Positions 10,187 through 20,130 of a DNA stretch of 64,000 nt are shown one piece after another. How positions within the stretch are numbered: position 1 is the first letter of the stretch; the number at the start of each line of letters is the position of its first letter. Under the pieces are notes generated by a model. The model searched no databases, was not told where the DNA came from, and saw nothing but the letters and a program-made list of their open reading frames with translations. The position numbers and the translations under genes are program-made. Source of the DNA: Bacteroidales bacterium Phil6 (GTDB taxonomy: Bacteria > Bacteroidota > Bacteroidia > Bacteroidales > F082); assembly GCA_002633315.1 (NCBI GenBank), contig NWBN01000014.1, positions 141,844 through 205,843 of the forward strand, read 5' to 3'.

Positions 10187-10840
10187 ATGAAGAAACTCAT
10201 CGCACCTTCATTATTGTCAGCAGACTTTCTCCATCTTTCAAAAGATGTGGAAATGATCAACGGCAGCAACGCCGATTGGTTTCATCTCGACATCATGGAC
10301 GGAGTATTCGTGCCCAATATATCATTTGGCATCCCAGTAGTTAAGGCTGTCAAGTCATTGGCAAAAAAGCCTTTGGATGTTCATCTTATGATAGTGGAAC
10401 CGGACCGTTACTTCGAAGCGTTCCGCGATGCCGGAGCTGATATCATTACCTTTCATTATGAGGCAAGCACGCATATCCACCGTTCTATTCAGAAAATAAA
10501 GTCATTGGGTATGAAAGCCGGAGTTGTCCTCAATCCACATTCCCCTGTAGCCTTGATAGAAGATATATTGTGTGAATCAGATTTAGTACTTCTAATGTCG
10601 GTAAATCCCGGCTTCGGAGGACAAAAATTCATAGAACGCACCTTTGACAAAATAGTGAAATTGCGTTCCATGATAGAAGTTCAAAAACTCGATACTCTCA
10701 TAGAAGTTGACGGAGGCGTTTCCGTAAACAATGCCAAACAACTTTTTGATGCAGGAGCAGACGTCCTGGTTGCAGGTAATGCAGTGTTTAAATCCGACAA
10801 TCCTGTGAAAACCATTGACATTTTAAAAGGGGTGCTTTAA
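10187..10840 (+). CDS. rpe: Ribulose-phosphate 3-epimerase
   Basis: Interconverts ribulose 5-phosphate and xylulose 5-phosphate in the pentose phosphate pathway. It is a TIM barrel of 218 residues from MKKLIAPSLLSADF. Family motifs are visible: WFHLDIMDGVFVPNISFG with the metal and catalytic residues, PLDVHLMIVEP, SVNPGFGGQKF and IEVDGGV near the C-terminus. The start at 10187 is chosen because the upstream in-frame TTG lies in the promoter box. Confidence 0.96.
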   Translation: MKKLIAPSLLSADFLHLSKDVEMINGSNADWFHLDIMDGVFVPNISFGIPVVKAVKSLAKKPLDVHLMIVEPDRYFEAFRDAGADIITFHYEASTHIHRSIQKIKSLGMKAGVVLNPHSPVALIEDILCESDLVLLMSVNPGFGGQKFIERTFDKIVKLRSMIEVQKLDTLIEVDGGVSVNNAKQLFDAGADVLVAGNAVFKSDNPVKTIDILKGVL

Positions 10841-10964
10841 CAGCGATGAGTAGCAGATATGTAAACTACATCTGTTTTACCAACATTTATAGAAAATCAT
10901 AACAAAAAATGTCTTTTATTAGATTATCATAATTAAAACTATAACAATTTAAACATCACATTAT

Positions 10965-12425
10965 ATGAACGAAAGTATCTTAACATTAAAACCAGAAGGA
11001 GTATGGAAACAGTTCCATGGAATCCTCGAAGTGCCGAGACCATCAAAAAAAGAAGACAAGATGGTGGCATATCTTGAGAAATTTGCTCAAGAGCACAATA
11101 TTGAATATATCAAAGAAGAGTGTGGCAACATCATAATGAAAGCCCCTGCCACCAAAGGATTCGAAGACCGACAAACCATCATATTGCAGGCTCATATCGA
11201 TATGGTATGCGAGAAAAACAGCGATAAGACACATGATTTTGAAAATGATCCCATTGAAGCTGTAATAAAAGGCGAATGGTTACACGCCAATGGCACCACC
11301 TTAGGAGCCGACGACGGCATTGGTGTAGCTGCCGCTTTGGCAGTATTGACAGAACCTGATGTAAAACACGGTCCTATTGAGTGTATCTTCACTGTTGACG
11401 AAGAGACCGGATTGACAGGAGCCGACAAATTAGACCCCAAAGACTTTAACGGGCGCATACTTCTCAACCTTGACTCGGAAGACGAAGGCGAGATATTCAT
11501 AGGCTGTGCAGGCGGTATGGACACTGTAATAAAGGTATTTTACCGTATGAACGAAGCTCCTGAAGACAACACATCATACAAGGTATCCGTCAGTGGGCTT
11601 AAAGGAGGTCATTCGGGAGACGACATAAATAAAAATCTTGCCAATGCCAACAAACTGCTTACAAGAGTCTTATGGTATTCTTTTAATAATTTCGGATTGA
11701 GTGTCAATGATATAAATGGTGGCAACTTACGTAACGCCATTGCTCGCGAAGCATTTGCCATCGTTCTCGTTCCAAATGATCTGACTGAAGATTTTGAACA
11801 ATATGTCAAAGATATGGAAACTGCTTTCCGCAATGAATATCAGGTCACAGAACCCAACCTGTCACTTAAACTGGAAAAATGCGAACAACCGGATGTTGTC
11901 ATTGATGACATGACAGCTTTCAATCTAATAAATGCACTGTATGCATGTCCTCATGGTGTAATCGCCATGTCTCAGACCATCCCTAATTTTGTTGAGACGT
12001 CAACAAACCTTGCCTCTATCAAGAAAAAAGACGGATATTTCTTCATTCAAACTTCACAACGCAGTTCAATAGAATCTTCAAAAGAAGATATTGCCGACAT
12101 GGTAGAGGCCTGTTTCTCTCTTGCCGATGCTGAAGTAAAACATACTGACGGATATCCCGGTTGGACTCCGAACCCAAACTCGGTGATATGTGCCATTGCC
12201 GAAGACTGTTATAGAAAACGTTTCTCGAAAGAGCCTAAGGTAAAAGCAATACATGCCGGGTTGGAATGCGGACTCATAGGAGACAAAATTCAAGGCATGG
12301 ACATGATATCTTTTGGACCAACACTGCGTGGTGTTCATTCACCTGACGAACGCATCGAGATTGCCACCGTACAAAAATTCTGGGATTTATTGCTTGACAT
12401 TCTCGCAAACGCACCGAAGAAATAA
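10965..12425 (+). CDS. pepD: Aminoacyl-histidine dipeptidase (peptidase M20 family)
   Basis: A cytosolic zinc dipeptidase, 486 residues, as usual for PepD. Metal ligands are in QAHIDMVCEKN (His and Asp), GTTLGADDGIG (bridging Asp), DEETGLTGA (catalytic and metal Glu) and LNLDSEDEGE, with a late HSPDERI histidine. The dimerisation/lid domain with GGHSGDDI lies in the middle. It is monocistronic, ended by a hairpin shared with the converging OYE-like gene. Confidence 0.93.
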   Translation: MNESILTLKPEGVWKQFHGILEVPRPSKKEDKMVAYLEKFAQEHNIEYIKEECGNIIMKAPATKGFEDRQTIILQAHIDMVCEKNSDKTHDFENDPIEAVIKGEWLHANGTTLGADDGIGVAAALAVLTEPDVKHGPIECIFTVDEETGLTGADKLDPKDFNGRILLNLDSEDEGEIFIGCAGGMDTVIKVFYRMNEAPEDNTSYKVSVSGLKGGHSGDDINKNLANANKLLTRVLWYSFNNFGLSVNDINGGNLRNAIAREAFAIVLVPNDLTEDFEQYVKDMETAFRNEYQVTEPNLSLKLEKCEQPDVVIDDMTAFNLINALYACPHGVIAMSQTIPNFVETSTNLASIKKKDGYFFIQTSQRSSIESSKEDIADMVEACFSLADAEVKHTDGYPGWTPNPNSVICAIAEDCYRKRFSKEPKVKAIHAGLECGLIGDKIQGMDMISFGPTLRGVHSPDERIEIATVQKFWDLLLDILANAPKK

Positions 12426-12442
12426 ATACACCAACATAAAAC

Positions 12443-12470
12443 AACAAGAGCGGCATTTGTCGCTCTTGTT
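12443..12470. terminator. Hairpin between converging pepD and OYE genes
   Basis: A 10-bp stem AACAAGAGCG / CGCTCTTGTT encloses an 8-base loop just after the pepD stop. There is little T-run. Confidence 0.65.
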
Positions 12471-12593
12471 ACGTATATCCTTAAAACTTGCCGTTAGTCT
12501 CGTCAGAAAATATCATCATAAACTTTCTATCTATACGTCAGACCAAACATCAAAAGAGTCTATTTTGTTGTTATCCATATTATTCAATATGAA

Positions 12594-13823
12594 TCATTTG
12601 ACAGAATCTATCTCTTTTTGCAGACGATGAGGCAAGTTCTCGACACAATGATGACATTTCATATCTTTACTGTACATTCTTCCAATACAATAGTTAGAAT
12701 GCCCGCATTCACTTTTATGGATCTCTCCGGATTTCAATTTATTGACAAAATCAGTATCATTTATCAAAGAGCGAGCCATCTGAAAAGCCACAAATCCGTT
12801 ATCGAGCACTTCTTCCATTTTATCCTTGGAAATCATTCCACCAACATAAATTAGAGGCAGAGAAAGATTTTCACGAAATATCTTTGCTGTATCCAAAAAA
12901 TAAGCTTCTTTATAAGGCACTGTCGGCATCATTAATCTGCCGAAGAGCAAAACGCCTATCTTAAGCCACCAAAAATGTCGAGTATCCATATAATAAGCAA
13001 GCGTTTTAAGAGGCATGGCCCCGGCCATCACCGTCATCGGAGCTCTGCTTACAAAGCCGGCAGTAAGGACGAGAGCATGAACACCGAGACGTTCCAACTC
13101 TTTCGCCACCGTAATACAATCATCGACCTGCATGCCTCTTTTGAAGCCATCATACATATTAGTCTTCACTATAACTGCCATGTCATCACCAGCCTTATCC
13201 ATCACTTCTTCTATGACCATACGCATCAAACGCATTCTATTGTCGAGAGATCCGCCCCATTTGTCATGTCTATGATTGGTATAAGGCGAAAGGAACTGGC
13301 TTATAAGATAACCATGACCAGCATGAATCTCCACACAATCGAAACCTGCCTCGCGTGCAAGACACACAGCTTTGCCGAAATCCTTGACAAGTTGCAATAT
13401 TTCATCTTCACGCATTTTACGCACAATGGTAGGAGAATAAAGATTAAAACCAGATGATGCACCTACAGGAATAGAGCCGCAGGTCGATCTGTGTGTCATG
13501 TTACCGCAGTGACCGAGTTGAATAGAAGCCTTAGCTCCTTCTTTATGAATGGCATCTGTAAGTTTACGCAACTCCGGGACTATCTCTTCCCGCATCCACA
13601 ACTGACCATCAAAAGAAAGACCACTCCTGTTCACTGCTGCATAAGCTACAGTTGTCATACCAATTCCACCACGAGCCACAGCAGTATGATAATCAAACAA
13701 TGCCTGTGTAGGCCTATTGCCTTGGCACATGTTCTCAAAAGCAGCAGAACGTATTGTTCTGTTTCGAAGCTCAACAGGTCCAATCTTGCAGGGCGTAAAA
13801 ATCTTTGATTCAGCAACTTCCAT
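12594..13823 (-). CDS. Old Yellow Enzyme-like NADH:flavin oxidoreductase
   Basis: An FMN-dependent TIM-barrel ene-reductase of 409 residues. Visible are KIGPVELRNRTIRSA at the start, IQLGHCGNM, CVEIHAGHGYLISQFLSP, NHRHDKWGGSLDNRMR and a late phosphate-binding segment IYVGGMISKD. Four cysteines near the end (SECGHSNYCIG and KCHHC) resemble the iron-sulfur site of 2,4-dienoyl-CoA reductase relatives, but with different spacing, and the FAD/NADH domain of the long forms is missing. The gene starts 3 bases after the 5-alpha-reductase-like gene and is the last of a four-gene operon. That neighbour suggests a steroid-type enone substrate such as the 5-beta branch or a dienone; this is inference. 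Confidence 0.85.
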   Translation of the reverse strand: MEVAESKIFTPCKIGPVELRNRTIRSAAFENMCQGNRPTQALFDYHTAVARGGIGMTTVAYAAVNRSGLSFDGQLWMREEIVPELRKLTDAIHKEGAKASIQLGHCGNMTHRSTCGSIPVGASSGFNLYSPTIVRKMREDEILQLVKDFGKAVCLAREAGFDCVEIHAGHGYLISQFLSPYTNHRHDKWGGSLDNRMRLMRMVIEEVMDKAGDDMAVIVKTNMYDGFKRGMQVDDCITVAKELERLGVHALVLTAGFVSRAPMTVMAGAMPLKTLAYYMDTRHFWWLKIGVLLFGRLMMPTVPYKEAYFLDTAKIFRENLSLPLIYVGGMISKDKMEEVLDNGFVAFQMARSLINDTDFVNKLKSGEIHKSECGHSNYCIGRMYSKDMKCHHCVENLPHRLQKEIDSVK

Positions 13824-13826
13824 AAT

Positions 13827-14594
13827 TTAATAAATAAAAGGAATTATTCTTTTCACTTTTTTAGTATCAAGTTCATCTCCAAATTCAGATTTATAATGAT
13901 TATAAATACGAGCAGCACGAGGTGCAAGATTGGCAAATGTCCACAACACGAAAACAGCACCCGACAATGAGTATGTCAAAATGGCAAATCCAATCCATTC
14001 GACCAACTCTCCAAAATAATTCGCAGACGTCACATATTTAAACATGCCGCCTTTAGGCAAATAATGTTTTGTATCACCATTCTGCCGAAGATTTCTTATA
14101 ATATTGTCAGAATGAATATTTATAACCATACCAACAAAAAATATTATCGTTCCGATAATAAACTTTGGTGTTGTAAGCCATTCTATTGTATAATAATCAG
14201 TTGGAGATTTATAAAACAACCAACCGCCCTGCATAATAGCATTAATACAATTAAACAACATTCCTAACAACATAATAACAAGAGCCATTTTACTCTTACC
14301 CCTCATCAAAAAAGGAAACACTAATGACCTATTTAGATAATGTATCTCAAAAATAACAAGAATCACTATACAAGTGATATTGTCAACCCGTGAAGATTTC
14401 AACCACAATACTAGCATAATAATAAAAACAGGCAATTCCATCAATACCCAACCGAGTTTGTTATTTATCGGCATACCCCATTTTCTATTGTAAAACACAC
14501 CATAACCTGCCTCTACGAAATATAATGCAATGAAAACGACTACGGCAAGTACCGACATTATCAGAAGCAACATATCATAACCATCCATAAACAA
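13827..14594 (-). CDS. Steroid 5-alpha-reductase-like membrane protein
   Basis: A 255-residue integral membrane protein with about six helices, the same length as human SRD5A1. Matches to that family run through the whole protein: GWVLMELPVF, HYLNRSLVFPFLMRG, NIHSDNIIRNLR, GGMFKYVTSANYFGELVEW and the terminal KRIIPF. Family members reduce the 4-ene of 3-oxo-steroids with NADPH. Homologues in gut Bacteroidales act on bile-acid intermediates. Here the partner gene, 3 bases downstream, is an OYE-like reductase, and no hydroxysteroid dehydrogenase is adjacent. The substrate is inferred, not shown; a fatty enoyl or terpenoid substrate is also possible. Confidence 0.9.
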   Translation of the reverse strand: MFMDGYDMLLLIMSVLAVVVFIALYFVEAGYGVFYNRKWGMPINNKLGWVLMELPVFIIMLVLWLKSSRVDNITCIVILVIFEIHYLNRSLVFPFLMRGKSKMALVIMLLGMLFNCINAIMQGGWLFYKSPTDYYTIEWLTTPKFIIGTIIFFVGMVINIHSDNIIRNLRQNGDTKHYLPKGGMFKYVTSANYFGELVEWIGFAILTYSLSGAVFVLWTFANLAPRAARIYNHYKSEFGDELDTKKVKRIIPFIY

Positions 14595-14612
14595 ATACCC
14601 TTTTAATTCATA

Positions 14613-16442
14613 TTAGTTAAACGATTGTAAATCCGTAAGTTTTTTATAAACTCCTCCTTTAATTATCAATTCTTCATGTTTGCCTCGTTCCACGATGATG
14701 CCTTTAGAAATAACTATTATCTCGTCAGCATTTTGAATTGTGGACAATCTGTGAGCTATAACTATTGAGGTTCTGCTGCTCATAACTTTAGAGAGTGCCT
14801 CTTGAACAAGACGTTCTGATTCAGTATCGAGGGAAGATGTTGCCTCATCAAGAATCAAGATAGGAGGATTTTTCAAGACAGCCCTTGCAATACTGATACG
14901 TTGTCGTTGACCTCCGGAAAGATTCATACCACGGTCGCCAATAAAAGTATCATAACCATTCTCCATTTCCATAATAAAATCGTGAGCATTAGCCACTTTA
15001 GCCGCCTCAATGACCGCTTCACGTGATGCATGTTCCATACCAAAAGCTATATTATTGAAAACTGTATCATTAAATAGAATACTCTCTTGAGAAACAACGC
15101 CAAACTGGCCACGAAGATCCTCTATCCTATAATCTCTAATATCAACATCATCAAGTTTGATAACTCCACCGGAGACATCATAAAAACGAGGCAACAGATC
15201 CACCAAAGTAGATTTTCCCCCGCCACTCTCTCCTACCAAAGCAATCATTTTACCTTTTTCCACCGTGATATTGATATTTTTCAAGACGTCATCTTTGCCA
15301 TAGCGGAAACTAACATTATCATACTGTATGGATTTTTCAAATGATTTCAATGGCAAAGCATCAGGTTTCTCAACAATAATTTCTTCAGCATCAAGTATTT
15401 CAAAGATACGATCTGCAGAAGCCATACCTTTCTGCAAACAATAAAAACTCTGTGAAAAAGACTTTGCCGGAGATATTATCTGCGAAAAAACAACAATATA
15501 AGCTATAAAATTAGCAGCTGTTATAGTGGAATTGCCATTTAAAATCAAAGTAGAGCCAAACCACAGCACCACTGCTATGATAACAGAAGAAAGGAACTCA
15601 CTCATTGGAGAACTGAGATCCCTTTTCCTATAGACGAATTTCAATAAACGTGAATAATTGTTATTCTGTTCATCAAATTTCTCATCTGAATATTTGATGG
15701 CATTGAAAGCCTTGATGATACGCAATCCCGAAAGTGTTTCTTCTATGGTAGCAAGCATACCGGCAAATAGAGTCATACCTTCTTTTGAATCTTTTTTCAA
15801 TGACTTGCCTATCTTACCTATTATAATACCGCCTATAGGCAAAATCACTAAAACAAAAAGTGTAAGTTTCCAACTTACGCCAAGCATATACAGAAAATAT
15901 GCTATTATTGTAAGAGGTGATTTGATAAATACATCGAGATAATTCATTATTGAGACCTCAATCTCTTGAACATCAGTAGTTATCCTTGCAATAATATCAC
16001 CTTTTTTCTGTTTTCCGTAAAAAGAAAGAGGTAAAATCAACAACTTGGCATATATGTCACGCCGAATGTCTTTTATAGTACCGACACGAACTGAGGCCAT
16101 ATAAAACAATGCCATATAGGTTGTAAGATTGCGCAGGAAAAATGCCAAAACGAGCAACACACAAATAAATATCAAAGCCACAGCCTGGCCTTTTTCAATG
16201 ATAATCAAACTAATATAATAATTCATCAATCCCAATAAAGCATCTGAATTAATTGAAAACTCCGGTTTTACAAGTAAAAGATTTGAAGGATTGAACAACA
16301 AATTAAGAAATGGAACTATCATAGAGAACGAAAACAATGAAAACACTATTGCCAACAAGTTGAACAACAAATTCATTGTAACGCTAAACCAATATGGTTT
16401 AACATATTTGAGGATTCTTTTGAAATTGGTGTTGCGTTTCAT
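14613..16442 (-). CDS. ABC exporter, fused membrane and ATPase domains (MsbA-like)
   Basis: A half-size ABC exporter of 609 residues. Six transmembrane helices occupy about residues 15-330. The ATPase domain follows, with Walker A GESGGGKST, signature LSGGQRQRIS, Walker B ILILDEATSSLD and the H-loop IVIAHRLST. It should work as a homodimer in the inner membrane. Lipid A or phospholipid flipping as in MsbA, or drug or lipid export, cannot be told apart. It lies 10 bases after purB and 18 bases before the 5-alpha-reductase-like gene, so all four are probably one transcript. Confidence 0.9.
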   Translation of the reverse strand: MKRNTNFKRILKYVKPYWFSVTMNLLFNLLAIVFSLFSFSMIVPFLNLLFNPSNLLLVKPEFSINSDALLGLMNYYISLIIIEKGQAVALIFICVLLVLAFFLRNLTTYMALFYMASVRVGTIKDIRRDIYAKLLILPLSFYGKQKKGDIIARITTDVQEIEVSIMNYLDVFIKSPLTIIAYFLYMLGVSWKLTLFVLVILPIGGIIIGKIGKSLKKDSKEGMTLFAGMLATIEETLSGLRIIKAFNAIKYSDEKFDEQNNNYSRLLKFVYRKRDLSSPMSEFLSSVIIAVVLWFGSTLILNGNSTITAANFIAYIVVFSQIISPAKSFSQSFYCLQKGMASADRIFEILDAEEIIVEKPDALPLKSFEKSIQYDNVSFRYGKDDVLKNINITVEKGKMIALVGESGGGKSTLVDLLPRFYDVSGGVIKLDDVDIRDYRIEDLRGQFGVVSQESILFNDTVFNNIAFGMEHASREAVIEAAKVANAHDFIMEMENGYDTFIGDRGMNLSGGQRQRISIARAVLKNPPILILDEATSSLDTESERLVQEALSKVMSSRTSIVIAHRLSTIQNADEIIVISKGIIVERGKHEELIIKGGVYKKLTDLQSFN

Positions 16443-16452
16443 CTAACAAACA

Positions 16453-17799
16453 TTAGTAATTAAAACCGGTATAATTTTCAGGCGTAATACTATGCATTTC
16501 TGTCTTAACAGAGTCACTTACAGGAAGTTCGTCAATAAAATCATCAATAGATTCTTTTGTTACTTTAGTATTGGTACGAGTTAATTTCTTAAGTAATTCG
16601 TACGCACCTTCCACCTGTTCACGACGCAAGATTGTCTGTATGGCTTCTGCCACCACAGCATAATTATTATGCAAGTCTTCATTAAGTTTAGGCTCATTAA
16701 GTATCAGTTTATCAAGACCTTTCATCAATGATAAAAATGCTATCAAAGAATGGGCGACCGGCACTCCAATATTACGTGTCACTGTTGAGTCTGTCAAGTC
16801 TCGTTGCAGACGACTTACAGGCAATTTACGACTCAAATGTTCGAATATGGCATTTGCCATACCGAGATTACCTTCGGCGTTTTCAAAATCTATCGGGTTC
16901 ACTTTATGAGGCATAGCCGACGACCCCACCTCACCTGCTTTTATTTTTTGTTTAAAATAATCCATCGAGATATACAGCCAGATGTCGCGAGACAAATCCA
17001 TAAGTATAGTATTGACACGTTTCATGGCATCGAAATAGGCCGCCATCATGTCATAGTGTTCGATTTGCGTAGTAGTATTTTGTCTTTTCAATCCCAAATG
17101 CGCCACGAAATCATTAGCAAAATCTTTCCATGATATTGAAGGATAAGCCACTTTATGAGCATTCATATTACCCGTTGCTCCACCGAATTTTGCTGTAAAA
17201 GGAATATCATCAAGCATATCCAACTGAGCTGCAAGACGTTCTACAAACACATAAATCTCTTTTCCAAGATGCGTTGGACTTGCAGGTTGACCATGAGTAT
17301 GAGCCAACATCGGCACCTCACGCCATTCTTCAGCAAGAGCATTTAGTTTATTGACAAGCGACAACAAAGTTGGCCTAATGACTTCCTCTTGAGATTTCTT
17401 AATACAATAAGGGACTGCCACATTATTAATATCCTGTGAAGTGAGACCAAAATGAATAAACTCCTTATACGATGTCAGATTCAATTTGTCGAAACGTCGT
17501 TTTAAAAAATATTCTACCGCCTTAACATCATGATTGGTTTCCTTCTCAATATCTTTAATCTCTTGAGCATCATCAAGTTGAAACTCTTCATAAATCATAC
17601 GTAGAGCAGAGAACTTATCATGTTCAAACTCTTTCAATTGTGGTAATGGCAATTCGCATAAAGCAATAAAATATTCAACTTCCACCATCACTCTGCTTTT
17701 AATAAGAGCGAACTCTGAGAAATAGTTGTCAAGTTTCTCAACTTTTGAACGATATCTGCCGTCTATTGGAGAGATAGCAGTCAATTGGGATAAAGTCAT
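16453..17799 (-). CDS. purB: Adenylosuccinate lyase
   Basis: Catalyses two fumarate-releasing steps of purine synthesis. The 448 residues match the fumarase/aspartase superfamily, with PIDGRYRSKVEKL near the start, TSQDINNVA, the HTHGQPASPTHLGKE histidine segment and the signature GSSAMPHKVNPIDFENAEGN. It is the first gene of the purB / exporter / reductase operon and has a -7 box just upstream. Confidence 0.97.
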   Translation of the reverse strand: MTLSQLTAISPIDGRYRSKVEKLDNYFSEFALIKSRVMVEVEYFIALCELPLPQLKEFEHDKFSALRMIYEEFQLDDAQEIKDIEKETNHDVKAVEYFLKRRFDKLNLTSYKEFIHFGLTSQDINNVAVPYCIKKSQEEVIRPTLLSLVNKLNALAEEWREVPMLAHTHGQPASPTHLGKEIYVFVERLAAQLDMLDDIPFTAKFGGATGNMNAHKVAYPSISWKDFANDFVAHLGLKRQNTTTQIEHYDMMAAYFDAMKRVNTILMDLSRDIWLYISMDYFKQKIKAGEVGSSAMPHKVNPIDFENAEGNLGMANAIFEHLSRKLPVSRLQRDLTDSTVTRNIGVPVAHSLIAFLSLMKGLDKLILNEPKLNEDLHNNYAVVAEAIQTILRREQVEGAYELLKKLTRTNTKVTKESIDDFIDELPVSDSVKTEMHSITPENYTGFNY

Positions 17800-17820
17800 T
17801 TTTGTCGATTTAATTTATCG

Positions 17821-17828
17821 CAAAAATA
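17821..17828 (-). promoter_or_regulatory. -7 promoter box for the purB operon
   Basis: Minus-strand TATTTTTG, 22 bases before the purB ATG. Confidence 0.6.
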
Positions 17829-17950
17829 CAAAATATAAATGAAAACAAAAGTAAAGACAAAAAAAATACAAATTTTCAACGAAACAAGATATTTCTAAAA
17901 CGCAATAGTTATTATAATAATCAAATAAATGCAGTAAAATAATAACAATA

Positions 17951-18397
17951 TCAATTGCACGAATCAGAGAAAAAGAGTGTATTTAAACATTTGTTTTCAA
18001 GAATAATATCATATACATTACAATCAAACGGCAATATATTAGTTACAATAAAAATAATATTATTTTCTTTTCCATATAACACAAATGCATTATATGCATA
18101 ACACCATTGCAATGTATATGTTAATATTTTAACATTATGGTAATATACACTCAATTGCAGCTCATCCAAGCGGGATAACATTTCACATTGCAGTATTTTT
18201 GATTTCTTTTTTCCATTATCATATACTGCAACAAAGAGTATATCAGCTTTAGACCTGTACCACATTGATATATAAAAGAATACATCAACAACACCACATT
18301 CATTCCAAGATAACGGGAATGCGGCAGCATACCATTTTCCCGAAAAGCCTGCACACAGCAATGGCTTCAACGGATTTTTTTCAAAATCTTTAAACAT
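17951..18397 (-). CDS. Hypothetical protein, 148 residues
   Basis: I do not recognise it. The protein is rich in aromatic residues and cysteine (for example GFSGKWYAAAFPLSWNEC and YVYYHN-like strands), looks mainly beta, and has no signal peptide. A good -7 box (TACTTTTG, minus strand) lies about 60 bases upstream, and no known gene overlaps, which supports a real gene. Codon composition is close to the AT-rich background, so a chance reading frame is not excluded. Confidence 0.45.
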   Translation of the reverse strand: MFKDFEKNPLKPLLCAGFSGKWYAAAFPLSWNECGVVDVFFYISMWYRSKADILFVAVYDNGKKKSKILQCEMLSRLDELQLSVYYHNVKILTYTLQWCYAYNAFVLYGKENNIIFIVTNILPFDCNVYDIILENKCLNTLFFSDSCN

Positions 18398-18455
18398 AAT
18401 TCAAAAAATAAAGGGAACACGATGCCAATGGCACCACAAATTTGATTTATCACTG

Positions 18456-18463
18456 CAAAAGTA
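18456..18463 (-). promoter_or_regulatory. -7 promoter box before the 148-residue hypothetical gene
   Basis: Minus-strand TACTTTTG matches TAnnTTTG. It is the main external support for the small gene downstream. Confidence 0.5.
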
Positions 18464-18637
18464 TATATAATATAAATGTGTCAAGGTTTTTTGAAAAAAA
18501 AACTACATTTTTTCAAAAATTTTAACATATTAAATAAATCATAACTTTAAAAAGTAATGTTTCATTAACATTTTTAACAAAAAAAGTCAAAATATATAGC
18601 ATATAGATAAATTTATCAAAAAAGACAGAGCGATAGT

Positions 18638-18667
18638 TTGACATACCAATTTTATTTTGTAATTTCG
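18638..18667 (+). promoter_or_regulatory. Promoter for lpdA (-33 TTG, 19-base spacer, -7)
   Basis: TTG at 18638-18640 and TAATTTCG at 18660-18667 are 19 bases apart. The -7 box has one mismatch to TAnnTTTG. Confidence 0.6.
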
Positions 18668-18715
18668 CACTCTAAATACATTAAAAAGAATAGCAATAAT
18701 TAAACAAGTGATTTT

Positions 18716-20107
18716 ATGAGGTACGATGTTATTGTAATAGGCAGTGGACCGGGAGGATACGTTGCAGCCATCAGAGCTTCACAATTAGGGAAAAAAGTTG
18801 CCGTTGTCGAGAAGGCAGAAATTGGAGGAATATGTTTGAATTGGGGTTGTATTCCGACTAAAGCATTATTAAAAAGTGCACAGGTATATACTTATATGCA
18901 ACATGCCGAAAGTTACGGAATCTCTATTGAAGGCACAGTAAAAGCCGACATGGAAGCCGTAGTTAAAAGAAGTCGTGGTGTAGCAGAAGGGATGAGCAAA
19001 GGAATACAGTATCTTTTTAAAAAGAATAATGTTGAGATGATTAACGGATTCGGCTCGCTGACGGCAGAGAAAAAAGTCAAGGTCGTCGATTCCGACGGTA
19101 ATATTTCAGAACACGAAGCAGACCACATCATTCTTGCCACCGGTGCAAGAGTTAAAGAACTTCCCAATTTGCCAATAGACGGAAAAAAGATAATAGGATA
19201 TCGCCAGGCACTTGTACTCGACAAATTACCTGAGACCATGTTGGTAGTAGGCTCCGGTGCAATAGGTTCCGAGTTCGCTTTCTTCTTCACTTCCATGGGC
19301 GTGAAAGTAACTTTGGTAGAATTCATGCCTAACATATTGCCTGTAGAAGATGAGGAAGTCTCCAAACAGGTAGAACGTTGCTTCAAAAAACTAAAAATGA
19401 CAGTAATGACGGACTCATCAGTCACTGACGTTGATACATCGGGAGAAAAATGTATTTGTACCGTTAGCACCAAAAAAGGCGATAAAATCGTTGAAGCCGA
19501 TATCGTATTGTCAGCTGTCGGAGTTCAAACCAACCTCGAGGGTCTTGGTCTTGAAAATATTGGCATCAGCAATGAAAAAGGTAAAATCAATGTAGATGAA
19601 TATTACAGGACCAATGTAGAAGGTGTTTATGCTATTGGAGACATAGTGCACGGACCGGCATTAGCGCACAAGGCATCGCACGAAGCAATCATCTGTGTGG
19701 AAAAAATATGCGGATTAGAACCCAAACCCCTGAATTATAACAACATACCCGGATGCACTTATATCACTCCCGAAGTAGCGTCGGTAGGACTTACAGAAGC
19801 AAAGGCTTTAGCTGCCGGATATCAAATCAAAGTAGGAAAATTCCCATTCACCGCTTCCGGCAAGGCAAGTGCTGCAGGTAACAAAGACGGATTCATAAAA
19901 GTTATTTTCAATGCTGAGAACGGACAATGGCTCGGTTGTCACATGGTTGGAGACAATGTTACAGAGATGGTGGCGACAGCAGTATTGGCACGCGAGTTGG
20001 GTGCTACCGGACGTGACATCATTGAAAACATTTTCCCTCATCCCACCATGTCCGAAGCTATCATGGAAGCTGCTGCCGCAGCATACGGAGAAGTGGTGCA
20101 TCTTTAA
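18716..20107 (+). CDS. lpdA: Dihydrolipoyl dehydrogenase
   Basis: The flavin disulfide oxidoreductase (E3/L-protein) that reoxidises dihydrolipoyl groups with NAD+. In its 463 residues are the FAD-binding VIGSGPGGYVAAIRA, the redox disulfide CLNWGCIPTKALL, an NAD-binding VVGSGAIGSEFA and the catalytic histidine region FPHPTMSEAIME. It has no fused lipoyl domain. No E1/E2 genes are adjacent. With gcvT in the same window it may serve the glycine cleavage system, though 2-oxoacid dehydrogenases elsewhere are also possible. Confidence 0.95.
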   Translation: MRYDVIVIGSGPGGYVAAIRASQLGKKVAVVEKAEIGGICLNWGCIPTKALLKSAQVYTYMQHAESYGISIEGTVKADMEAVVKRSRGVAEGMSKGIQYLFKKNNVEMINGFGSLTAEKKVKVVDSDGNISEHEADHIILATGARVKELPNLPIDGKKIIGYRQALVLDKLPETMLVVGSGAIGSEFAFFFTSMGVKVTLVEFMPNILPVEDEEVSKQVERCFKKLKMTVMTDSSVTDVDTSGEKCICTVSTKKGDKIVEADIVLSAVGVQTNLEGLGLENIGISNEKGKINVDEYYRTNVEGVYAIGDIVHGPALAHKASHEAIICVEKICGLEPKPLNYNNIPGCTYITPEVASVGLTEAKALAAGYQIKVGKFPFTASGKASAAGNKDGFIKVIFNAENGQWLGCHMVGDNVTEMVATAVLARELGATGRDIIENIFPHPTMSEAIMEAAAAAYGEVVHL

Positions 20108-20130
20108 TTTTTAGCGAAATACATATAAGT

